This document shows positions 1 through 9,097 of a stretch of 64,000 bases of DNA, piece by piece; the first letter of the stretch is position 1, and every line of letters starts with the position of its first letter. The position numbers were made by a program, and so were the translations under genes. The stretch covers positions 496,001-560,000 of the forward strand of contig NZ_PVNH01000001.1 of the NCBI RefSeq assembly GCF_003001955.1. Direction: 5' to 3'. The notes beneath the pieces were generated by a model, which saw only the letters and a list, made by a program, of their open reading frames with translations, made no database searches and was not told the DNA's origin. This stretch comes from Prauserella shujinwangii (lineage in GTDB: Bacteria; Actinomycetota; Actinomycetes; Mycobacteriales; Pseudonocardiaceae).

Positions 1-314
1 GCCCGCGCCCCGTCGGTCAGTGCGAGCACCGCGATGTCGGCGCCGAGCCCGTCGATGCCGGAGATGGCCGCGGTGACGCGGGGCTCGGTGAACAGTTCGA
101 ACGCCTCGGTGAGCCGGGGATGCAGCCGGTCTCCGGCGACGAGACCGCGTCGCGCCAACCGTTCCGTCACGAGCGCGGCCAGCTTCATCCGGCGGAGCGG
201 ATCCGCCGTGCTGTGGCGGAAGCGCAGCGGGAAGCGCCGCACCTCGACGCCGAGCGCCTGACCGATGACGCTCGCCTCGACGCTGTCCAGCACGAACTCG
301 AAACTTTCGGACAC
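1..314 (-). CDS. EspG-family ESX secretion chaperone, N-terminal part (cut by window start)
   Basis: Only the first ~104 codons are inside the window; the gene runs off its left end. It starts at a GTG, the only start codon between an in-frame upstream TGA and the conserved region. The protein begins SESFEFVLDSVEASVIGQAL and continues with an EVRRFPLRFRH segment, which resembles the N-terminus of EspG proteins. These are cytosolic chaperones that bind PE/PPE-type or EspC-type ESX substrates. It is divergent from the YbaB/EspC/WXG genes at 640-3136, which fits a small type VII secretion locus. The family call is by eye on a partial sequence. Confidence 0.7.
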   Translation of the reverse strand, partial: MSESFEFVLDSVEASVIGQALGVEVRRFPLRFRHSTADPLRRMKLAALVTERLARRGLVAGDRLHPRLTEAFELFTEPRVTAAISGIDGLGADIAVLALTDGAR

Positions 315-639
315 GTTGCCGGAGGCCGCCTTTCCGGGAAGGTCACCAACTCAGGAAACGAAGCGGACAATAGCAGTGGTTCGCTCAGCGCGGTACACGA
401 CGTGCCACTGTGGACTCCCGATGCTCAGATGAGCGTTTTTCGCCGACATTCCGGGGTTGTCTGGACCTCGCCGCGGAGAGTCGCTAGGTTGGCAGCCGTG
501 CCCCCGCGGCCGCCGGCTTCCTTCCCTTGTGGAGGGAGGTCGGTCTTGTTTGTCGCTGACTTTCACCGTCGATATGTCCGCGCGAAACCCTTTGTTCACC
601 GGAACGTGCAGCAGGCCGAAGCCTTCCCTGGGAGTGGAT
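315..639. promoter_or_regulatory. Divergent intergenic region of the ESX locus
   Basis: About 325 bases without a convincing gene, between the minus-strand EspG start and the plus-strand YbaB-like start. Frames are open because of the GC content but carry no recognisable protein. It must hold promoters in both directions. I see no clear repeat or operator. Confidence 0.4.
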
Positions 640-1161
640 GTGCATCCGAATCTGAAGCCTGGCGAGGACTTTGTGCATTTCCTCGACAGGCAGGCCAAGG
701 AGATGCGGGAGAAGGCGGCCGCGCTCAGCGAGGCGTTCACCGACTCCGCGGCGACGGTCAGCTCGCGGGACGGTTCGGTCACCGCGACGGTGGCGCCCAA
801 CGGAGCGCTGCGCGATCTCCGGCTGGGCCACCGGGCCTGCGAGCTGGGGCCCGCCAGGCTGACCGCGGCGATCATGGAGACGGTCCGCCTCGCGCAGCGC
901 CAGACCGCGCGCTCCGTCACCGACGCCTTCGTCGCCGTCAGCGGCGACAGTGAGGCCGCCGACCTGATCCGCAGCTACCTGCCACCCGAGACGGAACCAG
1001 GTGAGCCAGGGGAGCAGGGCGCGGACGCCGCGGAACCGCCACCTTCACCGCCACCGGCACCACCGCCGCCACCGGCATCGGTGCCGCCCCGGCAGCAGCC
1101 ACCTGCGCGGCGCCGCCGGGCGTCCGACGAGAACGACGAGGACGAGGCGAGGCCCTGGTGA
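640..1161 (+). CDS. YbaB/EbfC-like protein of ESX locus
   Basis: A 173-aa protein. Residues ~5-110 look like a YbaB/EbfC fold: a helical start (QAKEMREKAAALSEAF) and a beta section with DGSVTATVAPNGALRDLRLG. The tail is acidic and proline-rich (PPPSPPPAPPPPP) and ends in a basic patch, RRRRASDENDEDE. YbaB-like proteins of this kind commonly sit next to EspC/WXG genes in actinobacterial type VII loci; their role there is not settled. The GTG at 640 was chosen because GGGAG lies about 6 nt upstream; GTG 634 is the alternative. The stop overlaps the next start by 4 bp, indicating translational coupling. Confidence 0.75.
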   Translation: MHPNLKPGEDFVHFLDRQAKEMREKAAALSEAFTDSAATVSSRDGSVTATVAPNGALRDLRLGHRACELGPARLTAAIMETVRLAQRQTARSVTDAFVAVSGDSEAADLIRSYLPPETEPGEPGEQGADAAEPPPSPPPAPPPPPASVPPRQQPPARRRRASDENDEDEARPW

Positions 1162-1466
1162 GCGGTGGTTTCCACGTCGAACCGGACCGGCTGGTCGAGT
1201 TCGGCAGACATCTCGGCACGCTGGAGAGCGCGCTGCGGGACAGCGCGGCGACGGTCGGTGGCTGCGTCGCGGACGTCGGGATCTTCGGCCTGATCGGCCA
1301 GCTGTTCGGTGCCGGGGCGAGCAAGTTCTGCGCCGGCGCCGAACGTCAGCTCGGCGAGTACGCGACCGTCATCGCCGGTTTCGCCGACGACCTCGCCACG
1401 GCGGCGAAGGAGTACGAGGCCACGGAAGAGGACACTCGCACGTCGATCGCGGAGTACGAGGTATGA
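1158..1466 (+). CDS. EspC-like small type VII secretion target
   Basis: A 102-aa, mostly helical protein starting at a GTG inside the upstream stop (GTGA overlap). The start FHVEPDRLVEFGRHLGTLES and the length match the EspC-like family, small helical hairpin proteins co-secreted with ESX substrates. It overlaps the next gene by ATGA, so the three genes form one operon. The likely partner is the downstream WXG-type protein. There is no obvious C-terminal YxxxD/E secretion signal except the final region with EYEATEED and AEYEV. The family call is by eye. Confidence 0.7.
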   Translation: MSGGFHVEPDRLVEFGRHLGTLESALRDSAATVGGCVADVGIFGLIGQLFGAGASKFCAGAERQLGEYATVIAGFADDLATAAKEYEATEEDTRTSIAEYEV

Positions 1467-3136
1467 GCGGCGAGTACCGGCCAGGCGATGTCGGTCTGCA
1501 CGATCCCCGGCACCTGGTCACCGACGACGACCACAAGTTCGCCGGCGGCGGGATCTTCGACGCGGGCGCGGGGCTGGCCAAGTCCGTCGAGGAGAACAAC
1601 AAGGTCGGCATCGGCATCGGTTCCGCAGGCCTCGCGCTGGAGACACTGGGCCTCGCGCTCGACCCGATCGGAAGCCTGCTGGCGGCGGGCATCGGCTGGC
1701 TCATCGAGCACATCTCGGTGCTGCGCTGGCCGCTGGACGTGATGTGGGGTGACCCGGTCGGCATCAGCGCGGCCGAGAAAGCCATCGAGGACGAGAAGGA
1801 GAAGCTGGCCCAGTGGTCGGAGGGCCACCGGAAGGCGCTCGACACGTTGCTGCAGGGCTGGTCGGGGGACGCCGCCGACCAGTTCCGGAAGAACATGGAC
1901 GCGGTCGGCGAGCAACTGGTCGTGCTGGGCGACTACATCGACTCCGCCGGCAAGCAGATGAAGATCGCCGGCGGCATCGTCGGCGCCATCCGCGGCGTCG
2001 TCCGCGACATGATCGCGATGCTGCTCGCGACGATCCTCAAGGGTGCGCTCATCGCGATGGCGCTCGCGCCGGTGACCTTCGGCGCCTCGATCGCGCTCTT
2101 CATCACCACGACCATCGGCGCCGTCGCCGTGGCGCTCGGCAAGATCGGCGCGAAGATGGCGCAGCTGACCAAGTGGCTCGGTGAGCTCGCCACCTCGATG
2201 GGCACGCTCGGCAAGGCGGGCGACGACTTCGCCGCTGCGGCCGGGAACGGCGGCAAGGCGGGTGGGGGAGCCGCGCCGCCGGGACCGGGATCCGGGCACA
2301 GATCGCCGTCGCCCGAGCCGGCACCACCGAAGCCGGACGCGCCGTCCGGGGGGCCGGAACCCGGCCCTGCGCCGTCGAAACCGGACGATCCGGCGCCGGC
2401 ACCACCTCCTGCCCCGAAGCCGGATGACGCCGTGCCGCCCGGATCGCCGAAGCCGGACGGGGCGCCGCCCCCACCGACAGCGCCCCCACCGGCGGCGCCC
2501 CCACCGACAGCGCCGCCCGCGCCGAAGCCGGAGACCTCGCCGCCCGCTCCGGCGAAGCCCGACGAGCAGGCAGCCTCGTCGGCACCGGCACCGGCACCGG
2601 CACCGGACCGTCCCGGATCACCGAAGCCGGACGGGGCCCAGGCCGCACCGGAACCACCGGCGCCGCAGCCCCCACCACGACCGGAGGCCGCGCCCGCCGC
2701 GGCGCCGCCGAAGCCGGACGGGGCCGCGCCGCCGAGGCCGGACGACAACCCGCCGCCCGCTCCCGCCTCGCCGAAGCCCGACGACAGCGCACCCGCGGGT
2801 CCGGCGAAGCCCGGGGACGACGCGGCACCCGGCACGCCGGCCGAACCACCACCGCTCAAGCGGCCGATTCCCGATGACGTCACGCAGTTCATCCGGGACA
2901 AGCTCGCCGAGCAGCCGGGCGTGACGCCGGAGATCCTGGACAAGTTCGACACCGTGAGCAAGTGGTCGGCCGACCAGATGGCGAAGGTCCTCGGCGCCGA
3001 GAACACGCGCAAGCTCGAAGAGGCGGTCAAGGTGATGACCGACCCGTGGTTCGGCAAGCGGGGACTGACCGGGAAGACGATCGTCGACCTCATCAAGGGC
3101 GTGCCCGCGAACGCCGCACCGTCGGACGACGAGTGA
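1463..3136 (+). CDS. WXG100-like, proline-rich type VII secretion substrate
   Basis: A 557-aa protein. Residues ~1-220 are helical with a WSG turn at 133-135 (GWSGDAADQFRKNM), the hallmark of WXG100/LXG-type ESX proteins, followed by hydrophobic helices at ~170-215. Residues ~275-470 are a low-complexity Pro/Ala/Lys/Asp linker with eight KPD units (SPKPDGA, APKPDDA and similar). Residues ~470-557 form a separate small domain (DDVTQFIRDKLAEQPGV onward) that I do not recognise. The layout of a secretion domain, a long linker and a C-terminal module is typical of exported effectors or wall-associated ESX proteins. It is last in a three-gene coupled operon and ends at a strong hairpin. Confidence 0.7.
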   Translation: MSGEYRPGDVGLHDPRHLVTDDDHKFAGGGIFDAGAGLAKSVEENNKVGIGIGSAGLALETLGLALDPIGSLLAAGIGWLIEHISVLRWPLDVMWGDPVGISAAEKAIEDEKEKLAQWSEGHRKALDTLLQGWSGDAADQFRKNMDAVGEQLVVLGDYIDSAGKQMKIAGGIVGAIRGVVRDMIAMLLATILKGALIAMALAPVTFGASIALFITTTIGAVAVALGKIGAKMAQLTKWLGELATSMGTLGKAGDDFAAAAGNGGKAGGGAAPPGPGSGHRSPSPEPAPPKPDAPSGGPEPGPAPSKPDDPAPAPPPAPKPDDAVPPGSPKPDGAPPPPTAPPPAAPPPTAPPAPKPETSPPAPAKPDEQAASSAPAPAPAPDRPGSPKPDGAQAAPEPPAPQPPPRPEAAPAAAPPKPDGAAPPRPDDNPPPAPASPKPDDSAPAGPAKPGDDAAPGTPAEPPPLKRPIPDDVTQFIRDKLAEQPGVTPEILDKFDTVSKWSADQMAKVLGAENTRKLEEAVKVMTDPWFGKRGLTGKTIVDLIKGVPANAAPSDDE

Positions 3137-3184
3137 CGGGAAGGGCACCCTCCCCGCATCCAGCGGGGGAGGTGCCCTTCCCGT
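3136..3184. terminator. Long hairpin terminator between convergent genes
   Basis: Arms of 22 nt beginning ACGGGAAGGGCACC, with one mismatch, pair around the loop ATCCA. It sits between the stops of the ESX operon (+) and fadB (-), so it can serve both directions. Confidence 0.8.
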
Positions 3185-3197
3185 CGGCGGCCGCCCG

Positions 3198-5306
3198 TCA
3201 GGCGCTGGGGACGGAGGCGACCCCGGGCGCGAGGAACGGCTTGCCGTTGACCTTCTCGGAGACCCCGGAGCGGTCGAGGTACGGCGTGATGCCCCCGAGC
3301 CAGAACGGCCAGCCCGCACCGAGAATCAGGCACAGGTCGATGTCCTGAGCCTCGGCGACCACGCCCTCGTCGAGCATGATCCGCACCTCCTCGGCGAGGG
3401 CCGACAGCGCCCGCTCGCGCACCTGCTCGGCGGTGGAGGGCCGGTCATCCTGCCGCCACAGCTCGGCGACCTCCGGGTCGAGCCGCTGGTTGCCCTGCTC
3501 GTCCCACGTCCACACCGCGTTCTTGCCCGCCTCCACGAAGCGGCGCAGGTTGTCGCTCACCCCGAAACGGTCCGGGAACGCCTCGTGCATGGTCTCCGCC
3601 ACGTGCAGGGCCACCGGCGGGCCGACGAGCTGCAGCAGCGTCATCGGCGACATCGGCAGGCCCAGCGGGTCGAGTGCCGAGTCGGCGACGTCGAACGGCG
3701 TGCCCTCGTCCACGGTCGCGAGCACCTCGCCGAGGAAGCGGGTGAGCAGGCGGTTCACCACGAACGCGGGGGCGTCCTTGACCAGCACGCACGACTTCCT
3801 CAGTTGCTTGCCGACGGCGAACGCCGTGGCCAGCGTGGTGTCGTCGGTGCGCTCGCCACGCACGATCTCCAGCAGCGGGAGCACGGCGACCGGGTTGAAG
3901 AAGTGGAAGCCCACGACCCGTTCGGGGTGCCGCAGGCCGGCCGCCATCTGCGTGACCGACAGCGACGAGGTGTTGGTGGCGAGCACCGCCTCGGCGGAGA
4001 CGTGCTGCTCCACCTCGGCGAACACCTGCCGCTTGACGCCGAGCTCCTCGAACACCGCTTCGATCACGAAGTCGGCGTCGGCGAAGTCGGCCTTGTCCAG
4101 CGAGCCGGTGACCAGCGCCTTGAGCCGGTTGGCCTCGTCCGGCGAGATCCGCCCCTTGCTCAGCAGCTTGCCCACCTCATCGTGCACAGAGGACACACCC
4201 TGGTCGATGCGGTCCTGGTCGATGTCGGTGAGCACCACCGGCACCTTGAGCCTCCGCACGAACAGCAGGGCCAGCTGGCTGGCCATCAGGCCGGCGCCGA
4301 CGATGCCGACCTTGCCCACCTTCCTGGCCAGCGACCTGTCCGGGGCGCCGGCAGGCCGCTTCGCGCGCTTGTTGACGAGGTTGAACGAGTACAGCCCGGC
4401 CCGGAGCGTGTCGGTCATCAGCACGTCGGCCAGCGCCTCGGTCTCGGCGGCGTAGCCGGTGTCCAGATCGGCGTTGCGGGCCAGTTCGAGCAGCTCGACC
4501 GCCTTGTTCGCACCGGGGGAGGCACCCTTCGTCTTGCCCTCGACGACGGCCTTCGCGCGGCCGATCGCGGCGTCCCATCCGGAACCGCGGTCGATCTCCG
4601 GTCGCGCGGGCGTGTGCTCGCCCCGGACGACCCGCACCAGCCAGGCCAGCGACTGCTCGAGGAAGTCGGCCGAGCCGAACAGCTCGTCGGTGATGCCGAG
4701 TTCGAGGGCCTGCGCGGGCTTGAGCATCTTGTTCTGGTTCAGCGCGTTCTCGATGATCACCGTCACCGCGGCGTCCGGCCCGACCAGGTTCGGCAGCAGC
4801 TGGGTGCCGCCCCAGCCGGGGAACAGACCGAGGAACACCTCGGGCAGCGCGATGGCCGCGACGTTGTCGGCGAGCGTCCGGTAGTGGCACGACAGCGCCA
4901 GCTCCAGCCCGCCGCCCATCGCCGCGCCGTTGACGAACGCGAAGGTGGGGATCGCCGACTCGGTGAGCCTGCGGAACACGTCGTGGCCCGTCTGCGCGAT
5001 CTGCACCGCCAGGTCGCGCCGGGCGATCTGCTCGACGCCGGAGAGGTCGGCGCCCACGGCGAAGACGAACGGCTTGCCGGTCACCGCGATGGCGGCCGGC
5101 TCGGCGGCGAACGCCTCGTCGAGCGCCGCGTTGAGGCTCACCAGGCTCTGCGGGCCGAACGTCGAGGGACGGTTGTGGTCGTGCCCGTTGTCGATGGTGA
5201 TCAGCGCGACCGGCTTGTCCAGGCCGGGCACGGAGACCAGGCGGGTCGTCGCGTGCGTGACGACCTCGTCGGGGAAGGCGTCTTTCGCCTCTGCTGCGGA
5301 AATCAC
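3198..5306 (-). CDS. fadB: Fatty acid oxidation multifunctional protein (enoyl-CoA hydratase / 3-hydroxyacyl-CoA dehydrogenase)
   Basis: A 702-aa trifunctional-enzyme alpha subunit for beta-oxidation. Residues ~15-220 are a crotonase domain (NGAAMGGGLELALSCHYR; LPEVFLGLFPGWGGTQ). Residues ~330-700 are the NAD-dependent 3-hydroxyacyl-CoA dehydrogenase (KVGIVGAGLMASQLALLF Rossmann motif; GFHFFNPVAVLPLLEIV with the catalytic His). The GTG start has GGAGG 9 nt upstream and overlaps the fadA stop by 4 bp, so FadA and FadB are coupled and should form the usual complex. A longer frame runs upstream through fadA but is only an open shadow. Confidence 0.93.
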   Translation of the reverse strand: MISAAEAKDAFPDEVVTHATTRLVSVPGLDKPVALITIDNGHDHNRPSTFGPQSLVSLNAALDEAFAAEPAAIAVTGKPFVFAVGADLSGVEQIARRDLAVQIAQTGHDVFRRLTESAIPTFAFVNGAAMGGGLELALSCHYRTLADNVAAIALPEVFLGLFPGWGGTQLLPNLVGPDAAVTVIIENALNQNKMLKPAQALELGITDELFGSADFLEQSLAWLVRVVRGEHTPARPEIDRGSGWDAAIGRAKAVVEGKTKGASPGANKAVELLELARNADLDTGYAAETEALADVLMTDTLRAGLYSFNLVNKRAKRPAGAPDRSLARKVGKVGIVGAGLMASQLALLFVRRLKVPVVLTDIDQDRIDQGVSSVHDEVGKLLSKGRISPDEANRLKALVTGSLDKADFADADFVIEAVFEELGVKRQVFAEVEQHVSAEAVLATNTSSLSVTQMAAGLRHPERVVGFHFFNPVAVLPLLEIVRGERTDDTTLATAFAVGKQLRKSCVLVKDAPAFVVNRLLTRFLGEVLATVDEGTPFDVADSALDPLGLPMSPMTLLQLVGPPVALHVAETMHEAFPDRFGVSDNLRRFVEAGKNAVWTWDEQGNQRLDPEVAELWRQDDRPSTAEQVRERALSALAEEVRIMLDEGVVAEAQDIDLCLILGAGWPFWLGGITPYLDRSGVSEKVNGKPFLAPGVASVPSA

Positions 5307-6532
5307 TTGTGTCCCTCCCAAGCGGGGTTCTCCCAGATCACCGTTCCGCCCATGCCGATGCCGATGCACATGGTCGTCATGCCGTAGCGCACCTCGGGCC
5401 GCTGGGCGAACTGGCGCGAGAGCTGGGTCATGAGCCGCACACCGGAGGAGGCCAGCGGGTGGCCGCACGCGATGGCGCCGCCCCACGGGTTGACGCGCTC
5501 GTCGTCCTCCGGGATGCCGAAGTGGTCGAGGAAGGCGAGCACCTGGACGGCGAACGCCTCGTTGATCTCGAACAGGCCAATGTCTGAGATGGACAGTCCG
5601 GCGCGGGCGAGCGCCTTCTCGGTGGCCGGCACCGGGCCGACGCCCATCACCTCGGGGTCGACCCCGGCGAAGGCGTAGCCGACGAGGCGCATGCCCACCG
5701 GCAGGCCGAGCTCGCGCGCGGTGTCCTCGTCCGCGAGCAGCGCGCCGGTCGCGCCGTCGTTGAGGCCCGCCGCGTTGCCCGCGGTGACCCGCCCGTGCGG
5801 CCGGAACGGTGTCTTCAGCCCGGCGAGCTGCTCGACGGTGGTGCCGGGACGCGGCGGCTCGTCCTGCGTGGCCAGGTCCCAGCCGAGCTCGGTGCGGATG
5901 GCGACGGGCACCAGGTCGGGCCCGATGTTGCCCTCCTTCACCGCGGTCGCGAACCGCTCCTGGCTGCGCGCGGCGTAGGCGTCGGTGCGCTGCCTGGTGA
6001 TGCCGGGGAACCGGTCGTGCAGGTTCTCCGCGGTCTGGCCCATCACGAGGGCCGACTCGTCCACCAGCTTGTCGGCGACGAACCGGGGGTTCGGGTCGAC
6101 GCCCTCGCCCATCGGGTGGCGGCCCATGTGCTCGACCCCGCCGGCGATCACGACGTCGTAGGCGCCGAAGGCGATTCCGCCCGCGGTGGTGGTGACGGCG
6201 GTCATCGCGCCCGCGCACATGCGGTCGATGGCGAAGCCGGGGACGGTCTTCGGCAACCCGGCCAGCAGCGCCGCGGTGCGGCCGATGGTCAGGCCCTGGT
6301 CGCCGGTCTGCGTGGTCGCGGCGATCGCCACGTCGTCGACGCGCTCCGGCGGCAGCTCGGGGTGCCTGCGCAGCAGCTCGCGGATGACCTTCACGACGAG
6401 GTCGTCGGCCCGGGTGTTGGCGTAGATGCCCTTGTCGCCTGCCTTGCCGAACGGGGTTCGGACCCCTTCGACGAAGGCCACGGTGCGCCCGGCACGCGCG
6501 GTCGGCGCGGCCGGGTTGACGGGTGCGGCCAC
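5303..6532 (-). CDS. fadA: Acetyl-CoA acyltransferase (3-ketoacyl-CoA thiolase)
   Basis: A 409-aa thiolase catalysing the last step of beta-oxidation. The three active-site regions are visible: the nucleophile Cys in IDRMCAGAMTAV, the His in GGAIACGHPLASSG, and the second Cys in TMCIGIGMGG. It is first in the fadA-fadB operon and overlaps fadB by 4 bp. Length is normal for the family. A perfect inverted repeat lies just upstream (6579-6604) and may be its operator. Confidence 0.93.
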   Translation of the reverse strand: MAAPVNPAAPTARAGRTVAFVEGVRTPFGKAGDKGIYANTRADDLVVKVIRELLRRHPELPPERVDDVAIAATTQTGDQGLTIGRTAALLAGLPKTVPGFAIDRMCAGAMTAVTTTAGGIAFGAYDVVIAGGVEHMGRHPMGEGVDPNPRFVADKLVDESALVMGQTAENLHDRFPGITRQRTDAYAARSQERFATAVKEGNIGPDLVPVAIRTELGWDLATQDEPPRPGTTVEQLAGLKTPFRPHGRVTAGNAAGLNDGATGALLADEDTARELGLPVGMRLVGYAFAGVDPEVMGVGPVPATEKALARAGLSISDIGLFEINEAFAVQVLAFLDHFGIPEDDERVNPWGGAIACGHPLASSGVRLMTQLSRQFAQRPEVRYGMTTMCIGIGMGGTVIWENPAWEGHK

Positions 6533-6578
6533 GGGTGCTCCTTCGAAAGAACGGAAAACTCGGATACCCGCACGATAG

Positions 6579-6604
6579 CCCTAGTTACTGACCGGTAACT
6601 AGGG
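6579..6604. promoter_or_regulatory. Palindrome upstream of fadA, candidate TetR-type operator
   Basis: CCCTAGTTAC and GTAACTAGGG are perfect 10-bp arms around the 6-nt spacer TGACCG. It lies 47 bases before the fadA start and 20 bases after the 3' end of the RNase D gene. The position fits a fatty-acid-responsive operator. It could instead act as the terminator of the upstream gene; there is no U-tract. Confidence 0.45.
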
Positions 6605-6624
6605 TGGTGGCACTGTCGAGTGGC

Positions 6625-7866
6625 TCACACGCGCAGCCGCAGGGCCTTGCTGAGTTCGTCGGCGGTGAGCTCGATCTGCCAGGGCCGCGCGCCGCCCTCG
6701 CGCAGCACCTCGGCGACGCCCTCGGGCGAGCGGTCCTCCGGCGGCCGCCAGCACGTTCGCCGCAGCAGGTCGGGCAGCAGCAGGTTCTCCACCGGAAGCC
6801 GGTGGTGCTCGGCGATCCGCGCGAGCGCGGTCCTCGCCGCGGCCAGCCGGGCGGCTGCGTCCGGGTCCTTGTCGGCCCACCGGTTGACCGGGGGCGGGCC
6901 CTCGTTGCCGACCGCGGGGTCGGGCAGCTCCGCCGAGGGCAGCACCCGCGCGGCCTGCAGGTGCCGCAGCCAGTTGGCCGTGTAGCGGCGTTGCACCCGG
7001 CCGCCGAACACCGGCAGCGCCTGCAGGTCGGCGACCGTCCTCGGGTCGGCGAGCACGGCGTTGATGATCGCGCTGTCGGGCAGGACGCGGCTCGGCGCGC
7101 GGTCCCGCTTGCGGGCGAGCGCGTCGCGGGCCTCCCACAGCGCGCGCACCGCGGCCAGCCCGCGGGCGGTGCGGATCTTGTGGATGCCGGACGTGCGGCG
7201 CCACGGCTCCGCGCGCGGCGGCGCGGGCGGCGAGGTGCGCACGGCCTCGAACTCCTGGCGCGCCCATTCGAGCTTGCCCTGGGTGGCCAGCTCGGCCTCC
7301 AGCTTCTCGCGCAGCGGCAGCAGCAGCTCGACGTCCAGCGCGGCGTAGTCGAGCCACGCGGTGGGCAGCGGGCGTTTCGACCAGTCGGCGGCGCTGTGGC
7401 CCTTCTCCAGGCGGTAGCCCAGCAACAGCTCGACCAGCGTGCCCAGCGCGACGCGCTCGTACCCGGCGAGCCGCCCGGCGAGTTCGGTGTCGAACAGGGC
7501 GGGCGGGCGGAGGCCGAGCTCGTCGAGGCACGGCAGGTCCTGCGAGGCGGCGTGCAGCACCCACTCGGTGCTGCCGAGCACCTCGGCCAGCGGGCCCAGC
7601 TCGTCGCGCAACGGGATGGGGTCGATGAGGACGGTGCCCGCACCCTCCCTGCGCAGCTGGACGAGGTACGCCTTCGGCCAGTAGCGGTAGCCGGACGCCC
7701 GCTCGGTGTCGACGGCGAACGCGCCGGTGCCCGCGGCGAGCCGCTCGCAGGCACGGCGCAGCTCCGCGACGTCCGAGACGACCGGCGGTGTGCCGTCCGC
7801 GGGCTCCGTCAGCGGGACGGGCGCGGACTCCGCCGGCGTGCCGGGGCCATGATCTGCGGTGTCCAC
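6625..7866 (-). CDS. Ribonuclease D-like 3'-5' exonuclease with HRDC domain
   Basis: A 413-aa protein. The DEDD exonuclease domain occupies residues ~30-200. Motif I is FAVDTERASGY, motif II contains HAASQDLPCLDELG, and motif III is DYAALDVELLLPL (DEDDy type). An HRDC domain follows at ~215-300 (AVRALWEARDALARKRDRAP), then an extra C-terminal domain usual in actinobacterial homologues. It should trim RNA 3' ends in the cytosol. The ATG start gives a family-typical length. The proline-rich first 30 residues are poorly conserved. Confidence 0.85.
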   Translation of the reverse strand: MDTADHGPGTPAESAPVPLTEPADGTPPVVSDVAELRRACERLAAGTGAFAVDTERASGYRYWPKAYLVQLRREGAGTVLIDPIPLRDELGPLAEVLGSTEWVLHAASQDLPCLDELGLRPPALFDTELAGRLAGYERVALGTLVELLLGYRLEKGHSAADWSKRPLPTAWLDYAALDVELLLPLREKLEAELATQGKLEWARQEFEAVRTSPPAPPRAEPWRRTSGIHKIRTARGLAAVRALWEARDALARKRDRAPSRVLPDSAIINAVLADPRTVADLQALPVFGGRVQRRYTANWLRHLQAARVLPSAELPDPAVGNEGPPPVNRWADKDPDAAARLAAARTALARIAEHHRLPVENLLLPDLLRRTCWRPPEDRSPEGVAEVLREGGARPWQIELTADELSKALRLRV

Positions 7867-7929
7867 AGTGTTGGACCCTACGGGACGGGCTTACCGCGCC
7901 TGGTCAGCCCGCCCCGTAGCGCACCGTGT

Positions 7930-8646
7930 TCAGCGGATGACACCCGCGCGCATCGCCAGCGCGACCATCTGCGCCCGGTCACCGGTGCCGAGCTTGCGGC
8001 CGATCCGCGACAGGTGGGACTTCACCGTGAGCGCGGAGAGGCTGAGCTCCTCACCGATCTCCTTGTTCGACTGCCCGTCCGCCACGAGCTGCAGCACCTC
8101 CACCTCGCGCGCGGAGAGCTCGCGCGGGGTGTTGTCGGTGCCCGCCACGCGGGTGCCGGTGGCGAGCACCGGGGCCACGCTCGGATCGGCGTACACGCCG
8201 CCCTCCAGCACCCTGCGCACGCCGTCGGTGACCACCACCGGCGACGCGGACTTGAGCAGGTATGCCTGGGCACCGGCCTGGAACGCCGAGCGGACCGCGT
8301 ACGGGTCGTCGGACGACGCGAGCACCACGACACGCGGCCAGCCGTTGCTACGGAGCTCCGTAACCAGCTCGATACCGCTGCCGTCCGGCAGCCCGAGGTC
8401 GAGGATCGCCAGGTCACACGGCCCGGTGGCCGTGGCCCTCGCCCTCGCCTCGGCCACCGTGGCGGCCTCGTGCACTGTGCCCGCGCCCATCTGCGCTAGT
8501 CGTGCGGCAATCGCCTCCCTCAACAGTGGGTGGTCGTCGACCACCAACACCGAGAACAACTCTTCCCGCGGATGCGGGACCATGCTCGCCGGCAACGCAC
8601 CGGCTGGCGTGGATCGGACGGCCTGAGTGAAGCCGACGGCAGCCAC
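7930..8646 (-). CDS. NarL/FixJ-type response regulator
   Basis: A 238-aa two-domain regulator. The receiver (~38-155) has FSVLVVDDHPLLREA, the phospho-acceptor Asp in DLAILDLGLPDGSG, and the conserved Lys in AYLLKSASPVV. The LuxR-type HTH (~175-235) has LSAREVEVLQLVADGQSNKE. A GTG start was chosen because GGGAGG precedes it by about 8 nt; an ATG 42 nt further upstream lacks an RBS. No kinase gene is adjacent, so this is an orphan regulator. About 450 bases of non-coding DNA lie upstream. Confidence 0.85.
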   Translation of the reverse strand: MAAVGFTQAVRSTPAGALPASMVPHPREELFSVLVVDDHPLLREAIAARLAQMGAGTVHEAATVAEARARATATGPCDLAILDLGLPDGSGIELVTELRSNGWPRVVVLASSDDPYAVRSAFQAGAQAYLLKSASPVVVTDGVRRVLEGGVYADPSVAPVLATGTRVAGTDNTPRELSAREVEVLQLVADGQSNKEIGEELSLSALTVKSHLSRIGRKLGTGDRAQMVALAMRAGVIR

Positions 8647-9097
8647 GTCACTACCTCCCTGGAGTCGGTCGTGCCCCCCGACCGGCACCGGGACTTTCGG
8701 CCAATCAGCCGCGCCAGCTTTAGACCGAAAGTGGTGTCGTCGAGAGCACTCTAGCCGCCCAAGTGGGTCAGTGGGGGGATCAAATGGGTATCTATACCGA
8801 TCGGGTAGTCACTCACTGCCGATTGTGTAGCACGATCAGGTTATTACACGCCCCGTGGCTAACACATCGCGGAGCGAACACGATGAACCGAGATTACCCG
8901 TGTTGTTCAGGGCGTGCAGGTGCCGCGTGCAGATGCGGACGGCGGCCGCCGGAGCCGACGCGGCCGGGACGGGTGAGCCCGCCGGGTACCGCTGTCGTCG
9001 GCAGAACCCGGCCGCCAGTATTCCGGGTGGGTGGTGCTGCTTCCCGGCCGGGGGAAGTATGACCGGTGCGCGGGCACGTGACCACGGGCCGGGACGG
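8647..9097. other. Long intergenic region upstream of the orphan response regulator
   Basis: About 450 bases without a supported gene. The part near 8740-8880 is clearly less GC-rich than its surroundings, as expected of a promoter region for the minus-strand regulator. Short frames exist (for example from the ATG at 8883) but their products show no recognisable composition. Confidence 0.5.

Noticed and set aside
2300-2850. Repetitive DNA that could be mistaken for a CRISPR or tandem-repeat array
   Set aside because: It is in-frame coding for the Pro/KPD linker; repeats are irregular and there are no spacers.
3198-6218. A single 1006-aa frame covering fadB plus part of fadA
   Set aside because: The extra N-terminal ~300 residues are Arg-rich shadow sequence of fadA; fadB has its own RBS-supported GTG at 5306.
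8883-9062. Short plus-strand frame starting [13 protein letters not shown]
   Set aside because: It has a weak RBS but a non-protein-like Arg/Pro composition and no recognisable features.
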